From: UBA8199 sp964507045
Lineage (GTDB): Bacteria; Verrucomicrobiota; Verrucomicrobiia; Limisphaerales; UBA8199
Direction: 5' to 3'
Assembly (NCBI GenBank): GCA_964507045.1
Contig: CAZDOO010000011.1
Coordinates: 1-64,000 of the forward strand
Length of the DNA: 64,000 nucleotides
Shown here: positions 42,099-50,968 of the stretch, piece after piece
How the letters are laid out: the number at the start of each line of letters is the position of its first letter
How positions within the stretch are numbered: position 1 is the stretch's first letter
Made by a program: the position numbers and the translations under genes
The notes under the pieces: generated by a model
The model's database searches: none
Told to the model about the DNA's origin: nothing
The model's input: the letters and a program-made list of their open reading frames with translations, nothing else

Positions 42099-44225
42099 AT
42101 GACGGCCCCAACGCCCAAGCAACCTGTTCCGCCCCTCGCGCAGGCGGTCACTACGCTGTGGGGCGTCGGCCCGGAGCGCGCCGGGCAGCTCGCCCGGTTG
42201 GAGATTCGCACCATCGAGGACCTGCTGCTGCATCGGCCCCGGCGCTATGAAGACCGGCGCCAGTTCCTGCCCATTGCCCAATTGCAGCTCGGCGAGCCGG
42301 TGACGACGCGGGGCCGGGTCATTGCCCTCGGCGTGAAGTGGTACAAGCAGCGCACCAAGTCCATCTTCGAGCTGGTCCTCGACGACGGGACGGCGCGGCT
42401 GCATTGCCGGTGGTGGAACCTGCCGTTCATGGAGAAATACTTCAAGGTGGGCGACGACGTCATCGCGTTCGGCAAGCCCGTTGATCTGAAGCCCAGGACC
42501 ATGGACCACCCGGAGACCGAAGTCCTGGAAGACGGCGAAGAGGGCTTTGTCCACTTCAACCGCCTGACGCCGATCTACCCGCTCACGGAAGGTCTGCCGC
42601 AACGCTGGCTCCGCGGGCTCATCTGGCGGACGCTGGGGCGCTTCGAAGACCAGATTCCCGAGCCCTGGCAGTTCCCGGGAGCGCCGGAGCGCGGACATTC
42701 CTGTCCGCCAGACAGTCGGGAGCAGCCAGGCGGGCAGGAATGTCCGCGCTCCGGCGGCCCCGGCGCGTCGTGCGCGGCAGCGGGCGATGAGCCATGGCCG
42801 GGGAGGGGGATGCCCACCCGCGCCCAGGCGATCCGCGCGCTGCATTTTCCCGAGAACCCAACTCAGCCGGAGCTCGCCCGCCGGCGGCTGGCGCTGGATG
42901 AGTTCCTCGCTTTGCAGCGGCAGATTCAGTTCCGGCGCAAGAACTTCGCCACCAAGGCCCGCGCGCTGCCGTGCCGCGGCGACAACCGCCTCATCAAGCC
43001 ATTCCTGGCGCGGCTGGGCTTCAAGCTGACCGGCGCGCAAACCAAGGTCCTGCGCGAGCTGCGCCAGGATATGTCCGGCGCGCATCCCATGCGGCGGCTG
43101 CTCCAGGGCGACGTGGGCTCGGGCAAGACGGTCGTGGCGGCATGCTGCGCGCTGATGGCGTTGGAGAGCGGCTACCACGTTGCGCTTATGGCGCCGACGG
43201 AAGTCCTGGCGGAGCAGCATTTCGAGAACTTCACCCGCTGGCTGGAGCCGCTGGGCGTCGCGGTGGAACTCCAGACCGGGAGCCGGAAGACGGGCGGGAA
43301 GGCAGAAGGCAGAAGGCAGAAGGCAGAAGGAGGGAATTACCAGCAGCCGACGCTCACTATCGGCACGCATGCGCTGCTGACGGAGGGTTTTGACCTGCCC
43401 GACCTTGGCTTGGTCATTATTGACGAGCAGCACAAGTTCGGCGTGGCGCAGCGCGAGCAGCTTGTGCGCAAGGGCGTTTACCCGCACCTGCTCGTGATGA
43501 CGGCTACCCCCATCCCCCGCACGCTGGGGCTGACGCTCTACGGCGATCTGGACGTGTCCACCATTGACGAGCTGCCGCCCGGGCGCGGGCGCATCCAGAC
43601 GTTCGTGCGCGAGGCGGACAAGTTGCCCGAGGTGTGGAAGTTTATTCGCGGCAAGCTGGCCGCGGGCCGGCAGGCTTATGTGGTCTATCCGCGCGTCGAG
43701 GATGCCGGCCCGGGCGACGTCAAGGCCGTCACCCGGGAATACGCGAATCTGCAGCAAACGCTGGCGCCGTATCGCGTCGGGCTCCTGCACGGGCGGCTGC
43801 GGCCCCGGGAGAAGGAGTCGGCGATGGCGGCCTTTCGCGCGCAGCAGGTCCAGGCGCTCCTGGCGACGTCGCTCATCGAGGTTGGGCTGGATGTGCCCAA
43901 CGCCACCATCATGCTGATCGAGAACGCCGAGATGTTCGGCCTGGCCCAGCTCCATCAACTGCGCGGCCGCATTGGCCGGGGCGCGCACGATTCCTACTGC
44001 ATTCTCGTGGCCGCCGCGAAGAACCGCGAGGCGCGCACCCGCCTGCGCGTGCTGGAGGAGACGACCGACGGCTTTCGCATCGCCGAGGCCGACCTGCGCT
44101 TGCGGGGTCCGGGCGAGTTGCTTGGCCAGCAGCAAAGCGGCATGCCGCGCTTCCGTTTCGGCGACCTGATCCAGGACTTCGACCTCATCCAGCAAGCCCG
44201 GGAGCTGGCGACGCGATTGGAGTAA
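42099..44225 (+). CDS. recG: ATP-dependent DNA helicase RecG
   Basis: RecG reverses stalled forks and branch-migrates junctions. The 708-residue protein has the N-terminal wedge/OB region (IEDLLLHRPRRYEDR, GVKWYKQRTKSIFELVLDDGTARLHCRWWN), Walker A GDVGSGKT, DEQH box (IIDEQHKFGV), TATPIPRTL, and motif region LLATSLIEVGLDVPNATIMLIENAE and QLHQLRGRIGRG. ATG 42099 fits the family start; the frame is open upstream only as a shadow of coaB. Two in-frame inserts are unusual: about 40 residues encoded by a family A REP pair (42686-42752) after IPEPW, and a run of AGGCAGA repeats (43299-43330) giving GKAEGRRQKAEG before the ATPase domain's THALL motif. Neither breaks a motif. Confidence 0.95.
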   Translation: MTAPTPKQPVPPLAQAVTTLWGVGPERAGQLARLEIRTIEDLLLHRPRRYEDRRQFLPIAQLQLGEPVTTRGRVIALGVKWYKQRTKSIFELVLDDGTARLHCRWWNLPFMEKYFKVGDDVIAFGKPVDLKPRTMDHPETEVLEDGEEGFVHFNRLTPIYPLTEGLPQRWLRGLIWRTLGRFEDQIPEPWQFPGAPERGHSCPPDSREQPGGQECPRSGGPGASCAAAGDEPWPGRGMPTRAQAIRALHFPENPTQPELARRRLALDEFLALQRQIQFRRKNFATKARALPCRGDNRLIKPFLARLGFKLTGAQTKVLRELRQDMSGAHPMRRLLQGDVGSGKTVVAACCALMALESGYHVALMAPTEVLAEQHFENFTRWLEPLGVAVELQTGSRKTGGKAEGRRQKAEGGNYQQPTLTIGTHALLTEGFDLPDLGLVIIDEQHKFGVAQREQLVRKGVYPHLLVMTATPIPRTLGLTLYGDLDVSTIDELPPGRGRIQTFVREADKLPEVWKFIRGKLAAGRQAYVVYPRVEDAGPGDVKAVTREYANLQQTLAPYRVGLLHGRLRPREKESAMAAFRAQQVQALLATSLIEVGLDVPNATIMLIENAEMFGLAQLHQLRGRIGRGAHDSYCILVAAAKNREARTRLRVLEETTDGFRIAEADLRLRGPGELLGQQQSGMPRFRFGDLIQDFDLIQQARELATRLE
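42686..42752. repeat. Family A REP pair inside recG
   Basis: 42686-42708 (GGAGCGCGGACATTCCTGTC plus CGC) faces 42730-42752 (GCGGGCAGGAATGTCCGCGC plus TCC). The frame stays open and the encoded peptide (RGHSCPP...QECPRS) is foreign to RecG. Confidence 0.9.
43299..43330. repeat. AAGGCAG tandem repeat inside recG
   Basis: Four to five copies of the 7-base unit AAGGCAG in a row. Being 7 bases, the unit is read in all frames in turn, yet the insert keeps the recG frame. Confidence 0.9.
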
Positions 44226-44303
44226 CCGACGCGCTGCCACGAGTTCAAACCGCCGGGCAGAGTGCCGCCGCCGGCTGATATCGGCGGCTACCAACGAGGG
44301 TGG

Positions 44304-47033
44304 CTACTTCCCACCCGAGCCGAACTCGGCCACTTGGGCCGACCACGGGGGCATTGAGAGGCTGACATTGAATTGCCCATTCCGGACCGTGGCCCATTCG
44401 CTGGTTGTGCGGTAGCGTTTCCTGGGGTCCAGACCCAGGCGGGCTATGGAGCAGGTTCCACTGAGAGTGCGCGTTTGATCGGAGAGGTTGAACAGGTTGA
44501 CGACGAAAGCGTTTCCCTTGGGCAGGACGTGCAGGTGAATCTCTTCGGTGAGGCCGTAGAACTCGCCGCGCTTGTAGAAGGCTTCGAGCTGGCGGTAGCG
44601 GCGCATGGCTTGCTGCTGGGCCTGGACCACCGCGGGATTGGGGCTGGTGCCGCCGATGCCCAGATGCCGGCAGGTCGAGGCATACCACCACAAGACCACG
44701 CAGCTTTCGTTGTCCTTGCGCACGTCCACATGAAGGTAGAGGGGAACATTGCAGCCCATGTTGTAGTAATAAAGCGAGCGGGCGCGGGTCTCTTTCAAGT
44801 CCGCCAGCGGGTCCCACATCAGCTCGAAGCCCCAGTTCTCGTCGTAGCTGCCCGGCAGGCCATACTTGTAATAGACGGGCGTGATGCGCGGTGAGCTGCC
44901 ACCGGCGGCCGGGTCGTGCATCTCGATCAGAACCTTCGGATATTTGGCGTGGACGCGCTGCGCCAGGTCGAGGTTGGCGCGGATGTGGTCTTCGAGCAGG
45001 TAGGGAACGGGGTGGCCGTGCGCGGGGTTCACGCAGCCCCCATTCCACCAGTTGCCGTCGTACATGAGGAAGACCGCGCCGTCGGCGCAGTTGGCCAGGA
45101 GCCGGCGCTCGGCCTCGTCGCGATACTGCCGCGAGCCGAGGCACAGCGAGGGACCCGTCATCTGCGCGGCGGGCGGGGGTGTGGGACCGCGGTTGGCGAC
45201 CCGGACGAAGGCGTCCGCTTCCTCACTGGATACTGGTTCGGCTTCATAGACTTCGATCTCGTCCAGCCGCGGCATATCCTGGCCGCCCTTGAGCAAGGCC
45301 ACGCGCACCCAGCGGGCAGGAACAGGTGCGAAGGCAAAGGTCTTCTCTTCGGCCAGCGGCGCGCCTTCGTATTCAGCGACAGCATGCCAACTTCCGGCTT
45401 GCGAGTCAGGGTCGTGCTCGGTGGCAGCTAGGATGCGCAGGCGGGTGGCGGCGCGGTCGGTGTATTGCCGGGCATGGTCGTTGCCGAGGCGGACCGATCC
45501 GAGGGTATAGACCGCGCCCAGATCAACCTCGGCCCAGGCGGGCATCCGGTCGGCAATCCAGCTGGCCTGGTTCCCATACCAGCCGTCATTCAGATGGGCA
45601 ATCTGGTGGATGGGCATCGCGCCGCCCTGATAGACGGAGGACGCGGCGGGTTTGGCGGCAGGCAGCAAGGCGAGGTTGCGTCGGCCCTCTCGCACCGCCG
45701 GAACACGCAGGGCTTCGCGAGCGCTGCTCGCCTCGGGCGGAGCCATGCGCGCGGCCGCCTCGGGCCAACTCTTCACCGCGCCCAGACCCCAGCTAAACTG
45801 GTGGGACACCCAGGTCGCCAGCGGACAGTGCAGGGCTAATGTCAGCCCGAACTCAGACTGCAGCTCGCGCACGAACGCTGTGCGCGGCCCCAGCCACTGT
45901 TCGCCCCAAAGGAACGTGCCGAACTCGGTGTCCCAGCCCGGATCAAGGTAAAGGGCCTCACAACTGTAAGCCCTGCCCTTGGCGGCCTCCTTTTCCACGA
46001 TGGCCTTGGTGTAGCGGTGAGCGCCATCCTCCCAGGCATTGGGCATGTCATAAAGCTGCTCCCAATGCACGGGCGGATTGTAATCAGCGGGAAAGCGGCA
46101 ACGCTGTTCATCGAGCAGCGCGCGAAAGGCATACGCGGCTTCGGCGTATCCGCCCTTCAGCGACTGATACCGGACGGTGCCCAGGTCAACGGTCTCGCCC
46201 GGGGCAATCCGGGTGAGGGCCGCCGGCTCGCCCGAGATCATGCACGCGCCCCCAAACCGCAGCGAGGCGCCTTGGGCCTCCTTTTGGACGGACACGACGC
46301 TGAAGAGCAGGTTCTGCTGGTTGAAGACGAAGATGCCGAGCGTGCGATCCCCGTGTGTCCAGGCCCAGCCCTCGGAAGCGCGATGGCGCGACGGGAGCTG
46401 CGAATACACCAGGTCCTTGTTCACGCAGGGCTCATAGCCCGGCTTGGTGATAAGGTCGTGGATCGAGAAATCATTGACGTGCCCCTTGGGGTCGGTTGCC
46501 CGGGCGCGCAGCGGAACGGCCACCCAGCGATCCTGGGCAATCTCCGCTGACACCTGCCCCGCCGGGTCGGAGACGCGCCGAACAAAGCCGGCTTCGAAGT
46601 CGGTAAGCGAGATGAGCTTGTCCGTCCGATTGCGCAGGATGATACGTTCCTCCAGGCAGGGACGATTACGCGGCAGCTCGAAGCAATGCTCAACCTCCAG
46701 CCCTGCCAATTGGCCCCGGATCACGAGTTTGCGGGCCGAAGCCGTGACCTGCGCGCCTTGCAAGCCCTGGCAGGTCTCCACCTGCTCGCCATTGCTGCGT
46801 TCGGCGCGATAGAGGTAAGGGCCTTCAGCCAGGCAAAGCCGCTGCAATTTATCCTGGAATTGAACCCGCACCTGGTCCTCGGTGGCGGTCACACGCAATT
46901 GCCAGTAGCGATTCGCCAATTCTCTTTTCGGGGCGCCAGACGCCGTCGGCTGGTCTGCTGCCGAACCCGTGCCGGCCACACCCCACAAGCCGATCAACGC
47001 CCACGCTCCGAGCAGGATAAGTCTTGAATGCAT
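44304..47033 (-). CDS. Exported glycosidase-like protein with an inserted F5/8C (discoidin) domain
   Basis: A 909-residue protein with signal peptide (RLILLGAWALIGLWGVAGTGSAA). Residues 30-300 form an N-terminal beta-sandwich of the clan D/GH-type (EERIILRNRTDKLISLTDFEAGF). The barrel starts with LYLDPGWDTEFG (362-373; candidate catalytic Asp364 or Asp368) and LALHCPLATW, is interrupted at about 452-598 by a discoidin-like carbohydrate-binding domain (WAEVDLGAVYTLGSVRLGND, ARWVRVALL), and continues at FLMYDGNWWNGGC (655-667). The C-terminus is a beta domain (HLHVLPKGNAFVVNLFN). It resembles GH36/GH31-like alpha-galactosidases, but the family could not be fixed. ATG 47033 is chosen for the signal peptide. 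Confidence 0.75.
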   Translation of the reverse strand: MHSRLILLGAWALIGLWGVAGTGSAADQPTASGAPKRELANRYWQLRVTATEDQVRVQFQDKLQRLCLAEGPYLYRAERSNGEQVETCQGLQGAQVTASARKLVIRGQLAGLEVEHCFELPRNRPCLEERIILRNRTDKLISLTDFEAGFVRRVSDPAGQVSAEIAQDRWVAVPLRARATDPKGHVNDFSIHDLITKPGYEPCVNKDLVYSQLPSRHRASEGWAWTHGDRTLGIFVFNQQNLLFSVVSVQKEAQGASLRFGGACMISGEPAALTRIAPGETVDLGTVRYQSLKGGYAEAAYAFRALLDEQRCRFPADYNPPVHWEQLYDMPNAWEDGAHRYTKAIVEKEAAKGRAYSCEALYLDPGWDTEFGTFLWGEQWLGPRTAFVRELQSEFGLTLALHCPLATWVSHQFSWGLGAVKSWPEAAARMAPPEASSAREALRVPAVREGRRNLALLPAAKPAASSVYQGGAMPIHQIAHLNDGWYGNQASWIADRMPAWAEVDLGAVYTLGSVRLGNDHARQYTDRAATRLRILAATEHDPDSQAGSWHAVAEYEGAPLAEEKTFAFAPVPARWVRVALLKGGQDMPRLDEIEVYEAEPVSSEEADAFVRVANRGPTPPPAAQMTGPSLCLGSRQYRDEAERRLLANCADGAVFLMYDGNWWNGGCVNPAHGHPVPYLLEDHIRANLDLAQRVHAKYPKVLIEMHDPAAGGSSPRITPVYYKYGLPGSYDENWGFELMWDPLADLKETRARSLYYYNMGCNVPLYLHVDVRKDNESCVVLWWYASTCRHLGIGGTSPNPAVVQAQQQAMRRYRQLEAFYKRGEFYGLTEEIHLHVLPKGNAFVVNLFNLSDQTRTLSGTCSIARLGLDPRKRYRTTSEWATVRNGQFNVSLSMPPWSAQVAEFGSGGK

Positions 47034-47157
47034 AAGAGTACTGTCGCGCAGCCGCGACAATAGATACCAAGCCGAGCGTGCCAGGACAATGGGGCGGCAG
47101 ACTTTGCGGTTGCTTTTTAGCCGAACTCCCTCCTTCATTCGAGGGCATCTACCGGGC

Positions 47158-48177
47158 ATGAAGTGTTTTGACGCAAAGTACAACCGTCTCCCCAAAGCCG
47201 AGCTGCACTGCCACCTCGAAGGGGCCATTCGCACAGCGACGATTATTGACATCGCCCGGCAGCACGGCCTGAAACTGCCGGCTTATGACGTGGCCGAGCT
47301 GGACCCGCACGTCAGGGTTTTTGACCAACTCAAGGACCTGGAGGCCGTGCTCAAAGCTTTCCGCATCGCCCAGCACAGCATTGTCGCCCCGGCGGTGGTC
47401 GAGCGCATGGCCGACGAGTTGTTCGAGGATGCGCACGCGCAGAACATCAAGCTGCTGGAGGTGCGCTTCTCGCCGGATTGGGCGTTCAACGGCCATGGGC
47501 TGGACTGGGATGAGGCCCTCGCCGGGATGCTGCGCGCCAAACAACGCGCTGCGGAGCGGTTCGGCATGGCCGTCGGCCTGATCGCCATTACCTCGCGCAG
47601 CCTTGGCCCCGCTTCCTGTGAGAAGACGGTGGACTGGGCGATCCGGTGGCAGAACCAGCTTTGCGGGGTTGACCTGGCGGACAGCGAGATCGCATACCCC
47701 ATCAAGGACTTTGTCCGGCCGGTCTTGAGAGCGAGGGAGGCCGGCCTCAAGGTGACGGTCCACTCCGGCGAAGACACCCCGGCGGCAGCGGTGGTGGATA
47801 CGATTCGCGCCGTCAGCCCGGACCGCATCGGCCACGGCACGCATACCATTCATGACCCGGCGGCCGTGGAGCTCGTCCGGGCCAGCGGGGTGACACTGGA
47901 GATGTGCCCCTGGAGCAACTACCTGACGAACTCTGTCAAACGCATCGAGGATCATCCTCTCAGGCAGTTGTTCGACCAGGGGGTGAAGGTCACCATCAAC
48001 TCGGACGACCCGGAAGTACTGGACACCAACCTGAACAACGAATACCGCATTGCCCATGAGATCCTGGGCCTGAGCCTGGCGGACATTGCCGCCTGCAATC
48101 GCCAGGCCGCCGAGGCGTCGTTCATTCCGGCAGCGGAGAAGCGGGCGGTCCTCGAGAGGTATTTCGCTCAGCCCTGA
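47158..48177 (+). CDS. add: Adenosine deaminase family protein
   Basis: A 339-residue enzyme of the adenosine/adenine deaminase family: zinc-binding HxH in KAELHCHLEGA (residues 14-24), VHSGEDTPA, the catalytic Glu-containing HSGE, IGHGTH, and NSDDPEV with the zinc-binding Asp. Deamination of adenosine to inosine in purine salvage is the usual reaction; adenine deaminase cannot be excluded. ATG 47158 fits the family start. It is divergent from the glycosidase-like gene (125 bases between starts). Confidence 0.9.
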   Translation: MKCFDAKYNRLPKAELHCHLEGAIRTATIIDIARQHGLKLPAYDVAELDPHVRVFDQLKDLEAVLKAFRIAQHSIVAPAVVERMADELFEDAHAQNIKLLEVRFSPDWAFNGHGLDWDEALAGMLRAKQRAAERFGMAVGLIAITSRSLGPASCEKTVDWAIRWQNQLCGVDLADSEIAYPIKDFVRPVLRAREAGLKVTVHSGEDTPAAAVVDTIRAVSPDRIGHGTHTIHDPAAVELVRASGVTLEMCPWSNYLTNSVKRIEDHPLRQLFDQGVKVTINSDDPEVLDTNLNNEYRIAHEILGLSLADIAACNRQAAEASFIPAAEKRAVLERYFAQP

Positions 48178-48274
48178 CGTTTCCTGCCCGCATCGCCGCC
48201 GGAGTTCGTGAGAACCCCTGTCACCTGCGCGCACTTGCGCTGACGCCGTTGAGGTGCGAAAGGTGAGTTTGATT

Positions 48275-49003
48275 ATGATGACTCGCCGGCAAGCTTTGAA
48301 AACAACCGCCCTGGCCTCGGTGGCTTGTGCCACAGCCGCGGCTCGGTCCCGTGTGAACGCTCAGCCCGCGGCAGCGCCCGCCGCAGCCACCGGCCCGTTC
48401 ACTCTGCCGCCGCTGCCTTATGCCTTCGACGCGCTGGAGCCGCACATTGACGCGCTCACCATGCAGATTCACCACGACAAGCACCATGCGGCTTACGTGG
48501 CGAATCTGAACAAGGCTGTGGCCGACTTCCCCGCAGCCGGCAAGCAGTCGGTGGAGGACCTGCTCAAAGACCTGAGCGCGGTGCCGGAAGCGATCCGCAC
48601 CGCCGTTCGTAACAATGGTGGCGGGCATTACAATCACGCGCTCTTCTGGCGGATGATGAAGCCGGGCGGCAGCCAGCCCTCGGGCGAGCTGCTGAAGGCA
48701 GTTGAGAAGCGGTTCGGCAGTTTTGCCCTCTTCCAGGAGGCGTTCACCAAGGCGGCTTTGGGCCAGTTTGGCAGCGGCTGGGCCTGGCTGGTCCTGGATG
48801 CCGGCAAGCAGTTGGGCATCGAGCCGACACCGAACCAGGATTCGCCGATCAGCCAGGGCAAGACGCCGCTGCTGGCGATTGATGTCTGGGAGCACGCCTA
48901 CTACCTCAAGTACCAGAACCGCCGGCCAGAGTACGTGACGGCCTTCTTCCACGTCATCAACTGGAACTTCGTGGCGGAACGCTATCAGCAAGCGATCGGT
49001 TGA
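48275..49003 (+). CDS. Superoxide dismutase, Fe/Mn type, exported
   Basis: A 242-residue protein. A leader with RRQALKTTALASVACATAAA gives Tat-type or Sec export. The mature enzyme has all ligands: QIHHDKHHAAYV (His), NNGGGHYNHALFW (His), and LLAIDVWEHAYYLKYQNRRP (Asp and His). NNGGGH together with FGSGWAWLV and NQDSP is the pattern of manganese-type or cambialistic enzymes. ATG 48275 has AAGGTG 9 bases upstream. Periplasmic placement would protect against external superoxide. Confidence 0.93.
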   Translation: MMTRRQALKTTALASVACATAAARSRVNAQPAAAPAAATGPFTLPPLPYAFDALEPHIDALTMQIHHDKHHAAYVANLNKAVADFPAAGKQSVEDLLKDLSAVPEAIRTAVRNNGGGHYNHALFWRMMKPGGSQPSGELLKAVEKRFGSFALFQEAFTKAALGQFGSGWAWLVLDAGKQLGIEPTPNQDSPISQGKTPLLAIDVWEHAYYLKYQNRRPEYVTAFFHVINWNFVAERYQQAIG

Positions 49004-49069
49004 GGCCGCGGCCGGCCCCGTCCGCCCTTTCAGCTCGCTCCGGTGGCATCCTCGTATTAGCTTCGTGCT

Positions 49070-50173
49070 ATGAAACGCAGACGGTTTAACTGGGTCTTGA
49101 GCGACATCACCCGCCAGGTCCTGAAGCGCTACCTGGAATGGATGGTCCGGCTCAGGGGCCAGCGGTTTCACTGCCGCGCGCTCGAAGGGGAGTCGGAATA
49201 CAACATCACCGTCAATTGCGACCTTACGGTATCCTGCAGTTGCCAGGATTACGACGGCTCGGGGCACCTGGGCGACCTGAACCAGGCTTCGTTCAAGGAC
49301 GTTTTCTTTGGCCCGGTGGCGCAGCGGTTCCGGGATGAATTGGCGAACGGGAAGCTGCCCATCATGACCTGCGCCCGCTGTGGCGACTTGCAGCGGGTGC
49401 CGAAATCCAAGCCGATCCCGCAACCCCGGCTGCCGTACCGGGGGATGCTGCTCGAAAACACGGTGCGCTGTAACATTGACTGCATCGGCTGCGACCGCCA
49501 GTCGGCGGCCCGCATTCGCACGACGCAGCAGATGGACCTGAACAAGCTGTCGCGCATGGCGGACCTGGTCCACGACCTCGGCATTCAAACGCTCTGTTAC
49601 CTGAACCTCGGCGAGCCGTTTCTCTCGCCGAATATCGGGCCGGAACTGGAGTTGCTGCGCCGCAAGAACCCGGATTGCAGCATCTGGATTTCGACCAACG
49701 GCATCATTCTGAACACCGATGCCCAGCGGGCGGCGGCGCTGCACGCCAGCCGCATCTACTTCTCCATTGCCGGCGTGAACGACGAGATGCTGAAGAAGTA
49801 CGAGCATCGCGGCAGCTTCGAGAAGGCTTACGCCAACATGAAGGCGCTGGTGGAATACCGCAACGCGCGCGGCCTGTCCCAGCCGCTGCTGGAATGGAAA
49901 TACCTGCTGTTCAACTGGAATGACCACCGCCGCACCATCGAGCGGGCGATCGAGATGGCCCGGGCTGCCGGGGTGGATTTCATCTCCTTCTGGCCCACCC
50001 ACAATCCGTTCTACGGCTGGTCCTACCGCTATGCCCTTGGCCGACTCAACCACATCGGCATCGGCAACTGGAAAGGCCGCGAACTGGACTTGCGCCAACC
50101 CGCCGCAAAGCCCGACGGGCTCAAAGCGGCCCGACCGGCAATCGCCGCCGCGGGCGAAGTTACACCACGCTGA
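49070..50173 (+). CDS. Radical SAM protein with an N-terminal SPASM-like cluster
   Basis: A 367-residue protein. The radical SAM motif CNIDCIGC (Cys134, 138, 141) binds the [4Fe-4S] cluster that cleaves SAM; NLGEPFLSP is the GGE-like SAM contact, and ISTNGIIL and IYFSIAGVNDEMLKKY follow. In front of it, residues 45-106 contain a Cys-rich stretch (NCDLTVSCSCQDYDG...HLGDLNQASFKDVFFG...MTCARCGD) that closely resembles a SPASM domain, which normally follows the core. The order is therefore permuted. The product is unknown; related proteins modify peptides or sugars, and the next genes encode a glycosyltransferase and a methyltransferase, suggesting a surface-glycan setting. Confidence 0.85.
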   Translation: MKRRRFNWVLSDITRQVLKRYLEWMVRLRGQRFHCRALEGESEYNITVNCDLTVSCSCQDYDGSGHLGDLNQASFKDVFFGPVAQRFRDELANGKLPIMTCARCGDLQRVPKSKPIPQPRLPYRGMLLENTVRCNIDCIGCDRQSAARIRTTQQMDLNKLSRMADLVHDLGIQTLCYLNLGEPFLSPNIGPELELLRRKNPDCSIWISTNGIILNTDAQRAAALHASRIYFSIAGVNDEMLKKYEHRGSFEKAYANMKALVEYRNARGLSQPLLEWKYLLFNWNDHRRTIERAIEMARAAGVDFISFWPTHNPFYGWSYRYALGRLNHIGIGNWKGRELDLRQPAAKPDGLKAARPAIAAAGEVTPR

Positions 50174-50314
50174 CGCGGCCCGCGCCGGTCATGGCCCGCA
50201 GCTCCCCCGGCTTTCTTCCAACCGGGATTATGCCTGAAGGTATCCCGGTCCCGCGCGCCTCAGCCCAACCCGCCCGGGTTGAGCCTGGTCTGACACTACC
50301 ATCTTTCAACCTTG

Positions 50315-50500
50315 AAGCCGCAGTTGAACAGGGAAGACACGAAGACGCGAAGGCCGGAAACAGGGCAATGCCAGCCATTTAACCAGAGTCGGAGAGCTTC
50401 ACTCGGCAGGTGAAGCCAAACCACCCTCCGAACTTGTCGTCTGGCGGCGGTCTCTTCGCGTCTTCGCGCCTTGGTTGTTCACTTCCAACTGCGGCGTTTA
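50315..50500. repeat. Inverted CGAAGACGCGAAG element
   Basis: The left end (50315-50354: GCCGCAGTTGAACAGGGAAG, then ACACGAAGACGCGAAGGC) faces the right end (50451-50500: TCTTCGCGTCTTCGCGCC, then TTCCAACTGCGGCG). The arms contain short internal tandems (ACGAAG). About 100 bases lie between. One more miniature inverted-repeat element in the gene-free stretch 50174-50968. Confidence 0.65.
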
Positions 50501-50570
50501 GGTTCAAGCCTCCGGGTTGCCCACGCGCCGGGCGGCGCGGGTGCCTTGCTCCGCCAGGCCGGCTTTCTTA

Positions 50571-50668
50571 AAGCCTGTTTGAACATGGCTGTTTGGGCGA
50601 GCGTCCTCGCGAACCCTGACTTCGGCCCCTTCCCACAGGATACTTGGGCTCGCGGGGACACTCGCCAG
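50571..50668. repeat. Family B element, copy 1
   Basis: AGCCTGTTTGAACATG, then TGGGCGAGCGTCCTCGCGAA, CCCTGACTTCGG, and TTGGGCTCGCGGGGACACTC. Apart from scattered differences this is the same ~100-base sequence as at 60811-60915, in the same orientation. The inverted GGGCGAGCGTCC/GGACGCTCGCCC arms make a hairpin. Confidence 0.85.
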
Positions 50669-50700
50669 CTAAGGTGAACCGCCAGCTAATCCATCCTTAG

Positions 50701-50791
50701 CCCCTCCTAAACCCCTCGTATACCCCTCGTATGCCCCTCGTATTTTAAATACGAGGGGTATACGAGGGGTATACGAGGGGTTTAGGAGGGG
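50701..50791. repeat. Giant hairpin with tandem-repeat arms, 45-bp
   Basis: Left arm 50701-50745 and right arm 50747-50791 around a one-base loop. The arm contains CCCCTCGTAT three times. The only mismatch (50733 G facing 50759 T) becomes a G-U pair in RNA, so the RNA stem would be unbroken. It lies between the radical SAM and glycosyltransferase genes, which converge here, without a T-run of normal terminators. Confidence 0.95.
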
Positions 50792-50968
50792 TTATTGCGA
50801 GCCTACGCACCAATTGGCGTTTGACAGCAGGCGTTTGACCAAGTCTTGATGCCGAGCCTGAGGATTGGTATGGCGTGGGCGAGCGATTTCGCGAGCCGTG
50901 ATTCTATTCAGTGGAAGAGTGTTTGGGCTCTCGGGGACGCCCACCCCGGTTTGGATTTTCGAACAAGC

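Noticed and set aside
42069..44294. Minus-strand frame of 741 codons opposite recG
   Set aside because: Shadow of recG, which has all helicase motifs.
48221..50098. Minus-strand frame of 625 codons
   Set aside because: Covers both the superoxide dismutase and radical SAM genes in antisense; no motifs.
50701..50791. CRISPR-like array because of CCCCTCGTAT repeats
   Set aside because: Units are contiguous 10-mers without spacers and form an inverted repeat; no cas genes nearby.
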